13,370 bases of DNA. Source: an uncultured Oscillospiraceae bacterium. GTDB taxonomy: Bacteria > Bacillota > Clostridia > Oscillospirales > Oscillospiraceae. The notes below the pieces were generated by a model. It was not told the origin of the DNA. It did no database searches and saw only the letters and a program-made list of their open reading frames with translations. The position numbers and the translations under genes are program-made. Shown here piece by piece: positions 6,781 to 12,387 of the stretch. The stretch is taken from positions 1 to 13,370 of the forward strand of contig CAKUHX010000031.1 in assembly GCA_934659475.1 (NCBI GenBank), given 5' to 3'. Position 1 is the first letter of the stretch. Each line of letters begins with the position of its first letter.

Positions 6781-6821
6781 AACGCCCCGGGCGGACATTT
6801 TATGTCCGCCCGGGGCGTTTT
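6781..6821 (+). terminator. Strong terminator after dus, possibly shared with the convergent SSB-like gene
   Basis: Positions 6781-6798 pair perfectly with 6802-6819 around a T3 loop, followed by TTTT (6818-6821). The palindrome sits between convergent dus and the SSB-like gene, which stops at 6835. On the minus strand only a poor T tract follows, so its effect in that direction is less certain. Confidence 0.92.
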
Positions 6822-6834
6822 GAGAGGGAAAGGG

Positions 6835-7464
6835 TCACAGCTCATCCTCGTATTCCTCCGGAAGACGCATCACAGATACCTCAAAGGCAGTGCGCTCCTC
6901 GGTGCGGCCGTCCAGCACCTTGGTGTAGACCCGGCTCTGCAGCCGGCCCTCAAGGCGAAGGGGGTCGCCCACGTCCAGCACGGCGCACCGGTGGGCCACG
7001 CTGCCCCAAGCGATGCAGGGCAGGTAATCCGCCCGGCCATAGGCCCGGTTGACCGCCAAAGTCAGGTCGCAGATGGAGCGGCCCAGTGGGGTGGAGCGAA
7101 GGTTGGGGGGGCGGCACAGGCAGCCGGCCAGCGTCAGCTGATTCTCGTCCTCCTCCAGCTCTGTAGGCAAAATGGAGCGGGCATAGACCGTGATGACCAG
7201 CCGCCGGCCTACCCCGCTGCGGTTGTTGTATGTACGGACCTCCCCGGCGATCTGAAGGCGCTGGCCTGCCTGAAGGGGGGGCAGCGTCTCCAAAAGCCGC
7301 TGAGAGGCGATGACGTCCAGCTTATCCGCCGCCCCGGATAGGCGGCATACCTCCAGCGGCAGCAGGAAGAACTGGATCTGGTGGTTCTGATGAGAGGGGA
7401 CGGGGGCGGCCAGCAGCCGGCCCCGGAGCAGGATACTGTTTTCGCCTGGAATGGTCAGTTTCAT
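6835..7464 (-). CDS. SSB-like protein with two OB folds (clostridial type)
   Basis: The 209-residue product looks like two tandem oligonucleotide-binding folds. The first (about 10-98) runs from NSILLRGRLLAAP through IAGEVRTYNN to RLVITVYARSI. The second (about 109-199) contains STPLGRSICDLTLAVNR (124-140), DYLPCIAWG (146-154) and LRLEGRLQSR (169-178), which closely follow bacterial SSB/PriB sequences. The protein ends in an acidic EEYEDEL tail, not the canonical DDDIPF-type SSB tip. Clostridial proteins of this build are annotated as single-stranded DNA-binding proteins and are distinct from the replicative SSB. A role with single-stranded nucleic acid is likely; partners are unknown. ATG 7464 follows AGGAGGAGG by about 8 bases. 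The gene lies 71 bases after bioY with no terminator between them, so read-through from bioY is possible. Confidence 0.82.
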   Translation of the reverse strand: MKLTIPGENSILLRGRLLAAPVPSHQNHQIQFFLLPLEVCRLSGAADKLDVIASQRLLETLPPLQAGQRLQIAGEVRTYNNRSGVGRRLVITVYARSILPTELEEDENQLTLAGCLCRPPNLRSTPLGRSICDLTLAVNRAYGRADYLPCIAWGSVAHRCAVLDVGDPLRLEGRLQSRVYTKVLDGRTEERTAFEVSVMRLPEEYEDEL

Positions 7465-7467
7465 AAG

Positions 7468-7496
7468 GGGAACCTCCTCCTGTTTCCTTGGTTCCC
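7468..7496 (-). promoter_or_regulatory. Leader hairpin over the ribosome site of the SSB-like gene
   Basis: GGGAACC (minus-strand 7496-7490) is complementary to GGTTCCC (7474-7468). The 15-base loop and the 3' arm together hold the AGGAGGAGG ribosome site, and the arm ends three bases before the start codon. Folding would restrict ribosome access. That this is regulatory is inference only. Confidence 0.4.
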
Positions 7497-7535
7497 TCTA
7501 TGGTATGCCTCGGGGGCAGCGGGTATGCCGAAAAG

Positions 7536-8090
7536 TCAGTCGGCCAGCAGGCCGGCCTTTTCCATGCGGGCGCGGATCATGGGGCCGAAGGCGATGGAGA
7601 CCGCCATCTTGGTGGCGTCCCCCAACAGGAAGGGGAACACGCACAGGGCAAGGGCCGCGGCCAGCGCCTTGCCGGACTGGATGCAGAACCAGGCGGTGCC
7701 CAGGGCATACAGTACGGCGGTGCCCAGCACCATGCCGGCCAGCTGGCCCCAGCGCTTGGCAGGGAACAGGTGCACGAACAGTCCGCTGATGAGCACCAGG
7801 GGCAGATAGCCCACGATGTAGCCGCCGGTGGGGCCGGCTACCTTGGCCAGTCCGGCGCCGAAGTTGCTGAACACGGGCACGCCGGCCGTGCCCAGAAGGA
7901 TGTACACCAGAGTGGCAATGGTGGCCCGTTTCCAGCCCACCAGATAGGGGATCAGATACAGGAACAGGGTGCATAGGGACAGGGGGATGGGGCCGATGCT
8001 CAGGGTGAAGGGGGAGATGACGCATAGGATCGCCGCAGCCAGGGCGGTCAGGGTGAGATCGCGGATCTGAGGGGAATGTTGAGCAGTCAT
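7536..8090 (-). CDS. bioY: Biotin transporter BioY (ECF S component)
   Basis: BioY is the biotin-binding membrane subunit of energy-coupling-factor transporters and can also act with a shared ECF ATPase module. The 184-residue product has about six membrane segments and the family motifs LLGTAGVPVFS (65-75), GPTGGYIVGY (86-95) and FPFLLGDATK (152-161), in the BioY order. No ecfA or ecfT genes lie in the window, so it presumably uses an energising module encoded elsewhere (group II arrangement). ATG 8090 was chosen because AGGAGG lies 7 bases upstream; the frame extends further upstream only through the promoter. Candidate BirA operators overlap its promoter, which would make uptake rise when biotin is scarce. 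No biotin synthesis genes are present here. Confidence 0.94.
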   Translation of the reverse strand: MTAQHSPQIRDLTLTALAAAILCVISPFTLSIGPIPLSLCTLFLYLIPYLVGWKRATIATLVYILLGTAGVPVFSNFGAGLAKVAGPTGGYIVGYLPLVLISGLFVHLFPAKRWGQLAGMVLGTAVLYALGTAWFCIQSGKALAAALALCVFPFLLGDATKMAVSIAFGPMIRARMEKAGLLAD

Positions 8091-8105
8091 GGGGTGGCCT
8101 CCTGA

Positions 8106-8136
8106 TCGTAAACTAAGATATTTAACAGGTATACAA
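8106..8136. promoter_or_regulatory. Candidate BirA (biotin) operator A, over the bioY -10 region
   Basis: On the plus strand, TCGTAAAC (8106-8113) and GTATACAA (8129-8136) are imperfect inverted half-sites 15 bases apart. Each differs at one position from the BirA-type TTGTAAAC/GTTTACAA pattern. The right half covers most of the bioY -10 box (8133-8138), where a bound repressor would block transcription. Confidence 0.6.
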
Positions 8137-8161
8137 TACAGCGAAGCGGGCGGTCTGTCAA
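8133..8161 (-). promoter_or_regulatory. Sigma-A-type promoter of bioY
   Basis: On the minus strand, a perfect -35 TTGACA (8161-8156) and -10 TATTGT (8138-8133) are 17 bases apart. The predicted start near 8126 lies inside candidate operator A. Confidence 0.82.
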
Positions 8162-8185
8162 CCCCACAGAGTATAAAGTTTACGA
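8155..8185. promoter_or_regulatory. Candidate BirA operator B, over the bioY -35 box
   Basis: CTGTCAAC (8155-8162) and GTTTACGA (8178-8185) are half-sites with the same 15-base gap as operator A. The left half is degraded (two departures) and contains the -35 box; the right half is the exact complement of the left half of operator A. It is weaker than operator A. Confidence 0.4.
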
Positions 8186-8198
8186 TTTGGGGGCGGAC

Positions 8199-8227
8199 TT
8201 GCTTTTTGCCGGGGAAAAAGGTATAAT
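8199..8227 (+). promoter_or_regulatory. Promoter of the SLH-domain protein gene
   Basis: -35 TTGCTT (8199-8204) and a consensus -10 TATAAT (8222-8227) are 17 bases apart. The leader from about 8234 to 8296 shows no obvious switch. It is divergent from the bioY promoter. Confidence 0.8.
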
Positions 8228-8296
8228 AAAATCCCAAAAAATTTCCAGTTCTCGGCGGATGAGAGGTCTGGCCAACAAAGTGAGGAGCGAAACACT

Positions 8297-9430
8297 ATGA
8301 AAATATGGACCAAAGCAGCAGCGGCGGCCCTGATCCTGGCCCTGTGTATGGCCGTCCCCGCGGTGGCCGACGAAAACGCGGAGTTCTATCTGGTGGCGCC
8401 GGCGGACAGCATGAACCGGGAACTGGCGGTGCGCCTGCTGGCCGCCCCGGGGGCGGAGGTCCGGGATGAGATGACCTTTTCCACCCCGGTCAACCGCATA
8501 ACGGCGGCGGGGGCGGCCCTTGTCCTGCCCCGGACGGAGGGCATGTGGGTCACGGTGGACTATCTGCTGGACAGCGACCGGGACGGCGTCTATGAGCTAT
8601 TCGGCCCCGAGGACGGCGGCCCCGGCGGGGACAGCCTGACCGGTGGGGACACGCTGGTGCCCTGGAACGGCAGCGGAGTCCCGCTGCCTGCGGAGGAGCC
8701 TGTTTCCCTCTCTGCCGCAGCTCTGCTGGCGGGGGGACAGGCCTATCTGGCGCGGCTGGGCCTGACGGCGGAGGACCCGTGGGGCGAGCTGCTGTATATG
8801 GCGCGCCTGTGGCAGGCCGACGGGGAGGAGAGCGACTGCTTCTACCTGATCCTCTATGAAAACGGGCTGCCCACGGCCGGTGCCGCCGACTTCCGGGATG
8901 TGGAGCCGGGCAGCTGGTACTACAGTGCGGTGGACTATGTGACCAGCCGGGGAATGATGGCCGGGACGGGGGCTGACGCCTTTTCTCCCGATGTACAACT
9001 GACCCGGGCCATGCTGGCCCAGATCCTGTACGCCATGAACGGGCGGCCGCAGGAGGCGGCTGCGGACTTTGCTGATGTGGCCGCCGGAAGCTGGTATGCC
9101 GCCGCAGCCAACTGGGCCCAGGCCCGGGGCATCATGCAGGGCGTGGGCGGAGGAAGATTTGCCCCGGACCGCCTGCTGACCCGGGAGCAGCTGGCGCTGA
9201 TCCTGTATCAATACACCGGCGGCGCGGGCCGGGAGGGTGAGCCGCTGTCCGCCTGTACGGACGCAGGCAGCGTCAGCCCCTGGGCGGAGCCTGCGGTGGA
9301 GTGGGCCGTGGCCAATGGGCTGCTGTCCCCGCGGAGCAGCGGAAAGCTGGACCCCGCCGGTGCGGTCACCCGGGGGGAGTGCGCCGCCGTGCTGCGCCGT
9401 CTGGACCAGCTGCTCGCCGCCGAGGACTGA
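8297..9430 (+). CDS. Exported protein with three C-terminal S-layer homology (SLH) domains
   Basis: The 377-residue product starts with a clear signal peptide: KIWTK, a hydrophobic core, and AVA before DEN (probable cleavage after A24). Three SLH repeats follow at about 198-245 (FRDVEPGSWYYSAVDYV...), 257-305 (FADVAAGSWYAAAANWA...) and 319-372 (CTDAGSVSPWAEPAVEWA...). SLH domains bind secondary cell-wall polymers, so the protein is probably held on the cell surface. The N-terminal region (25-195) is not a family I recognise; it contains DSDRDGVYE (92-100), resembling an acidic calcium-binding loop, and a Gly/Pro-rich linker (103-135). The third repeat departs most from consensus (SPRSSGKLDPAGAVTRGE). 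ATG 8297 follows GAGGAG (8282-8287). The gene has its own promoter and terminator, so its neighbours say little about its role. Confidence 0.9.
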   Translation: MKIWTKAAAAALILALCMAVPAVADENAEFYLVAPADSMNRELAVRLLAAPGAEVRDEMTFSTPVNRITAAGAALVLPRTEGMWVTVDYLLDSDRDGVYELFGPEDGGPGGDSLTGGDTLVPWNGSGVPLPAEEPVSLSAAALLAGGQAYLARLGLTAEDPWGELLYMARLWQADGEESDCFYLILYENGLPTAGAADFRDVEPGSWYYSAVDYVTSRGMMAGTGADAFSPDVQLTRAMLAQILYAMNGRPQEAAADFADVAAGSWYAAAANWAQARGIMQGVGGGRFAPDRLLTREQLALILYQYTGGAGREGEPLSACTDAGSVSPWAEPAVEWAVANGLLSPRSSGKLDPAGAVTRGECAAVLRRLDQLLAAED

Positions 9431-9445
9431 CAGAATGCGGATCAT

Positions 9446-9482
9446 AAAGCCGGGCCGCCCCACAGGGCGGCCCGGCTTTTTT
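9446..9482 (+). terminator. Strong terminator after the SLH gene
   Basis: The 15-base arms 9446-9460 and 9465-9479 (AAAGCCGGGCCGCCC and complement) enclose loop CACA, with T6 at 9477-9482. It starts 15 bases after the stop codon. Confidence 0.93.
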
Positions 9483-9792
9483 GGAACGGCGGCCGCTGCC
9501 GCCGGCACGGCCCCGGAGCGGGGACCTGCTGCGGTGGGCCTTCGGGCCGATCCCCGCGCCTGTGTTCAGGGACTGCGGGGAAGGGGCGGGTCGTATCCCG
9601 CCCCGTGCTCCGGCACCGGCTTAGGGGAGACGCGCCGTCTCCGCCCGCCTTTCGCCAAAGGAGTATGCGGCGCCAAAGCCGCCGGGCTGCCGTCCGCCCT
9701 TATTGTGCCCGAAAAATTTGCCTTCATTCCGTTTGCCTTTGGGAATAATTGGCCAGACTACACAATATAAGAGAACGGAAAGGAGTGACCCC
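9483..9792. other. Gene-free region with a run of five hairpins
   Basis: I find no supported gene in these 310 bases. GC-rich inverted repeats follow one another: 9518-9524/9551-9557 (GCGGGGA...TCCCCGC), 9583-9590/9597-9604 (GGGGCGGG...CCCGCCCC), 9626-9632/9636-9642 (GGAGACG...CGTCTCC), 9648-9652/9657-9661 (CCTTT...AAAGG) and 9667-9671/9678-9682 (GCGGC...GCCGC). The remainder (9700-9775) is AT-rich and should hold the promoter of the DUF2508 gene, although no good -35/-10 pair is visible. It could be a structured RNA, an intergenic repeat element or decayed sequence. Confidence 0.55.
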
Positions 9793-10035
9793 ATGGCGGA
9801 GCGGAGGCTTTTTCGTCCGGCCGGCAGCCGGGACAGAAAACAGCGTGAGCAGGAACGAAAGGTGCTGCTCAGCTCTCTGGCGCAGACCAGAGCGCTGATC
9901 AGTCAGGCTTACGGCGGCTTCAACACCACGGATGACACCGATCTGATCGACTCCTATGTGTACGAGATCAATGCCCTTCAGTCCCGCTATAACTATCTGC
10001 TGCGCAGGGCGAAGGAGCTGGAGGCGACCCTGTGA
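9793..10035 (+). CDS. DUF2508 (YaaL-like) small protein
   Basis: The 80-residue product has a charged N-terminus (RDRKQREQERK, 13-23) and the family core FNTTDDTDLIDSYVYEIN (43-60), then ALQSRYNYLLRRAKE (61-75). This matches B. subtilis YaaL, which sits just before bofA in the recR-yaaL-bofA order. It is predicted cytosolic and largely helical, and its biochemical role is not established. ATG 9793 follows GGAAAGGAG (9777-9785). Its stop overlaps the GTG start of bofA by four bases, so the two are probably translated together. No recR is present upstream; the gene-free hairpin region lies there instead. Confidence 0.88.
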   Translation: MAERRLFRPAGSRDRKQREQERKVLLSSLAQTRALISQAYGGFNTTDDTDLIDSYVYEINALQSRYNYLLRRAKELEATL

Positions 10036-10289
10036 GCGGGCTGCTGCCCTGGGCGGGAGCAGCGGCGGCGGTGCTGGCGGCGCTGGTGCTGCTGCGCCGT
10101 CCCGCCCGGGCTGCGGTCCGGGCTGTGTGGCGCTCGGCGCTGTGGCTGGGGGTGCTGACGGCGGCGGAGCAGACGGGGGTGCTGGCCGCCCTGGGACTGG
10201 GGGCCAATCTGGCCAATGCGGCGGTGCTGGGCGTGCTGGGCCTGCCCGGGTTCGGCCTGCTGCTGGCTGCACCGTGGCTGCTTCGATAG
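10032..10289 (+). CDS. bofA: Pro-sigma-K processing inhibitor BofA family protein
   Basis: The 85-residue membrane protein has an N-terminal hydrophobic segment (about 5-22) and a C-terminal hydrophobic region (about 50-83) with GANLANAAVLGVLGLPGFGLL (57-77), the BofA family signature ending in LGLPG. In B. subtilis, BofA with SpoIVFA holds the intramembrane protease SpoIVFB inactive until late sporulation. The start is GTG at 10032, with GGAGG (10020-10024) seven bases upstream inside the DUF2508 gene. Overlap with that gene and the conserved pairing support the call. The composition is unusually rich in Ala, Leu and Gly, fitting the GC-rich genome. It is the best evidence in the window that the organism forms endospores. 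Confidence 0.88.
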   Translation: MSGLLPWAGAAAAVLAALVLLRRPARAAVRAVWRSALWLGVLTAAEQTGVLAALGLGANLANAAVLGVLGLPGFGLLLAAPWLLR

Positions 10290-10327
10290 GCGGACGGGAA
10301 GAAGGTCCTCTTCCCGACGCTTTTTTT
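10290..10327 (+). terminator. Intrinsic terminator of the DUF2508-bofA operon
   Basis: CGGGAAGA (10295-10302) pairs with TCTTCCCG (10309-10316). An outer GCG/CGC pairing (10290-10292 with 10318-10320) extends the stem across a small internal loop. A T7 tract (10321-10327) follows. Confidence 0.9.
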
Positions 10328-10328
10328 G

Positions 10329-10357
10329 TTGCCTGCGGGGCGGGGCTGTGGTATGAT
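10329..10357 (+). promoter_or_regulatory. Promoter of folD
   Basis: -35 TTGCCT (10329-10334) and -10 TATGAT (10352-10357) are 17 bases apart, directly after the bofA terminator. The leader is about 50 bases with no room for a tetrahydrofolate riboswitch. Confidence 0.75.
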
Positions 10358-10412
10358 CAGGGGTGGAATTTGCCGCCGGAGATGCCGGGGCATACAGCGA
10401 GGAGGAGAGGAT

Positions 10413-11279
10413 ATGGCGCAGCTGATGAAGGGGGCTCCTGTGGCCGCCGCCATGACAGAACAGATGGCCGCCCGGACGGAGAGGCTGAAGCAGGCGGGCG
10501 TGACGCCCACCCTGTGTATCCTGCGCCTGGGGGAGCGGCCGGGGGATCTGGTCTATGAGCGCAGCGCCATGAAGCGGTGCGGCAAGGTGGGCATCGATGT
10601 GCGTGAGATCGTCCTGCCCGAGGGCTGCACCCGCGAAAGGCTGCTGGAGACCATTGAGCAGGTGAACAGGGACGGCGCTATCCATGGCCTTCTGATGATG
10701 CGCCCCCTGCCTGTGCGGGAGGACGAGGACGCCGCCCGGGCGCTGTTGGCGCCGGAAAAGGATGTGGACGGCATCACTGCCATCGCACAGTCCAAGGTGT
10801 TTACCGGCGCGGGGGCGGGCTATCCCCCCTGTACGGCCCAGGCAGTGATCGAGATCCTGGATCACTATGGGGTGGAGCTGGCCGGCCGCCGGGCGGCGGT
10901 GATCGGCCGCAGCTTGGTGGTGGGCCGTCCGGTGGCTATGATGCTCATGGCCCGGGACGCAACGGTGACCCTGTGCCACACCAGAACGGAGGACCTGCCT
11001 GAGATCTGCCGCCAGGCGGACATTTTGGTGTCCGCCGCGGGCCGGGCCGGGCTGGTGACCGGAGCGTTCACAAGACCTGGACAGGTCATCGTGGATGTGG
11101 GCATCAACGTAAGGGCCGGTAAGCTCTGCGGCGACGTGGACTTTGCCGCGGCAGAGCCCCTGGTGGGGGCCATCACCCCGGTGCCCGGCGGCGTAGGCGC
11201 CGTGACCACGGCGGTGCTGGCCGCCCATGTGGTGCAGGCGGCGGAGAAAGCCGCAGGGCTCCCGGAGGAAGAGGAATAA
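10413..11279 (+). CDS. folD: FolD: methylene-THF dehydrogenase/cyclohydrolase, clostridial variant
   Basis: FolD interconverts 5,10-methylene-, methenyl- and 10-formyl-tetrahydrofolate in the cytosol. The 288-residue product shows KDVDG (116-120), the Rossmann-type GRSLVVGRP (165-173), VDVGIN (227-232) and TPVPGGVG (255-262), all hallmark FolD motifs. Two usual active-site residues are not where expected. After Y48 the family normally has Lys at +4, whereas here +4 is A52 and a Lys occurs at +6 (K54). The VQLPLP stretch that carries the conserved Gln is MMRPLP (95-100). From memory, a set of clostridial FolD proteins shares this YERxAxKR and RPLP pattern, so it is probably a lineage form, but cyclohydrolase activity may be altered. 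ATG 10413 follows GAGGAGGAGAGG. The gene has its own promoter. Confidence 0.92.
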   Translation: MAQLMKGAPVAAAMTEQMAARTERLKQAGVTPTLCILRLGERPGDLVYERSAMKRCGKVGIDVREIVLPEGCTRERLLETIEQVNRDGAIHGLLMMRPLPVREDEDAARALLAPEKDVDGITAIAQSKVFTGAGAGYPPCTAQAVIEILDHYGVELAGRRAAVIGRSLVVGRPVAMMLMARDATVTLCHTRTEDLPEICRQADILVSAAGRAGLVTGAFTRPGQVIVDVGINVRAGKLCGDVDFAAAEPLVGAITPVPGGVGAVTTAVLAAHVVQAAEKAAGLPEEEE

Positions 11280-11288
11280 GAAACAGCC

Positions 11289-11310
11289 CCGGTGCGTAAA
11301 GCGCCGGTTT
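11289..11310 (+). terminator. Short, possibly cut-off terminator of folD
   Basis: CCGGTGC (11289-11295) pairs with GCGCCGG (11301-11307, one G-T pair) around loop GTAAA. Only three Ts (11308-11310) follow before coding-like sequence begins. The hairpin is well placed but the T tract is too short for strong termination. Confidence 0.5.
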
Positions 11311-11503
11311 CCAGGACGGCACTCCCTATTACCACATGATTTGGGGCGAGGGCAGGCGGAAGCTGGGTGAGGACCTGAAGGTACTGTATGACAACGGCTA
11401 TCAGGGCCTGATCAGCCAGGAACTGACCATGGGGAACTACTATCTGGACCCTGTGCCCTATGACAAGCGGAACTTATCTGTGCTCAGTGAATACTTCTAC
11501 TGA
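11300..11503 (+). pseudogene. 3' remnant of a sugar phosphate isomerase/epimerase gene
   Basis: An open frame of 67 codons ends at TGA 11501-11503 and is bounded upstream by an in-frame stop at 11297. From about 11312 it reads as the last quarter of a xylose-isomerase-like TIM-barrel protein: QDGTPYYHMIWGEGRRKLG, then LYDNGYQGLISQELTMGNYY, ending LSVLSEYFY. It aligns with residues of about 214-254 in the intact neighbour: DGTP/DGAP, HMIWGEG/HLMWGDG, GYQGLISQE/GYSRYITME. The metal-ligand Glu is kept. The first 210 or so residues, the start codon and any promoter are absent. Its stop overlaps the ribosome site of the next gene, as expected of a former first gene in an operon. It is unlikely to be translated. 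Confidence 0.8.
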
Positions 11504-11514
11504 GGAGGGAGTTT

Positions 11515-12387
11515 ATGTCTGAACTGCTGATGGATCAGCTGGCGGGCACCAATATGGTGTACGCCCGTTTCTCCTTTCAATACTTTCTGGCATCTATGCA
11601 GCGGCTGGGGGTGCACAATATCGAGCTTTACGGCTGCACCACGCATTTCCACTTCTATGACGGGGACGAGGCCGTTGCCCGGGCGAAGAGGCTGCTGCGG
11701 GACAGCGGCCTAAGGGTCATTTCCATGATGCCGGAGGAGAATGTTTACCCCGTGAATATCGCGGCACGGGAGAAGCGCCTGCGGGACAATACAGTGGAAC
11801 TTTACAAGCGGTTCATGGCCGCGGCGGCGGAGCTGGATTGTCATCAGATGCTGCTGTGCCCCGGCCGGCCCTACCGCGACCGGCCGTACTCCGAGGGCTT
11901 CCAGTACGCCAAGGAGTCCATCCTCCGCCTGACCGAGTACGCCCGGCAGGTGGGCGTGGTGCTGTGCTACGAGAACCTGCGCATCGGTGAATCCACCCTG
12001 GCCACCGACCTGAATGATATGGAGCGCATGGTGCGGGAGGTGGACTCCCCCTATCTGAAGTGCTGCGTGGACACCGTGCCCGTATATGCCGCCGGAGAGA
12101 AGCTGGAGGACTATCTGGAGCGTTTGGGGGACAAGGTGCATCATATCCATCTGAACGACGGTGCCCCCGATGGCCACCTGATGTGGGGCGATGGCACCCA
12201 GGACGTGGATGAACACCTCAACGCCCTGCGGAGGCACGGCTATAGCCGCTATATCACCATGGAGATGGCGGCGGCCAAATACCGGCTGGATCCGGAGCGG
12301 TTCTATCGGCAGAATATCGAGTATCTCAGCCGGCATTTTGACGGCGGGGATCTGTCTTGTGGGAAGGGGGGCGTCATTCATGCTTAA
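11515..12387 (+). CDS. Sugar phosphate isomerase/epimerase (xylose isomerase-like TIM barrel)
   Basis: The 290-residue product belongs to the AP-endonuclease-2/xylose-isomerase-like barrel superfamily. Candidate metal ligands are in register: E153 (CYENLR), D186 (CCVDTVP), H212 (HIHLND) and E250 (ITMEM). This tetrad and spacing are like those of ketose 3-epimerases (for example D-tagatose 3-epimerase). GHLMWGDG (220-227) is a further family motif. A related reaction on a sugar, inositol derivative or sugar acid is likely; the substrate is unknown. ATG 11515 follows GAGGAGGGAG, which overlaps the stop of the upstream remnant. It overlaps the next gene by 8 bases. The C-terminal tail (276-290) is unlike the rest and lies partly over the next gene's ribosome site. 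No promoter is visible directly upstream. Confidence 0.87.
   Translation: MSELLMDQLAGTNMVYARFSFQYFLASMQRLGVHNIELYGCTTHFHFYDGDEAVARAKRLLRDSGLRVISMMPEENVYPVNIAAREKRLRDNTVELYKRFMAAAAELDCHQMLLCPGRPYRDRPYSEGFQYAKESILRLTEYARQVGVVLCYENLRIGESTLATDLNDMERMVREVDSPYLKCCVDTVPVYAAGEKLEDYLERLGDKVHHIHLNDGAPDGHLMWGDGTQDVDEHLNALRRHGYSRYITMEMAAAKYRLDPERFYRQNIEYLSRHFDGGDLSCGKGGVIHA

Noticed and set aside
8105..8186. Reading the 9-base perfect inverted repeat as an RNA hairpin
   Set aside because: The loop would be 64 bases and contain the whole bioY promoter, so an operator explanation fits better.
9720..9775. Promoter for the DUF2508-bofA operon
   Set aside because: TTGCCT-like and TATAAG-like elements exist but no pair has 16-18 base spacing, so I do not call one.
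10358..10412. Possible tetrahydrofolate riboswitch ahead of folD
   Set aside because: The leader is about 50 bases and lacks the conserved core.
9993..11228. Long minus-strand open frame opposite bofA and folD
   Set aside because: It overlaps two well-supported plus-strand genes and a terminator and shows no domain motif.
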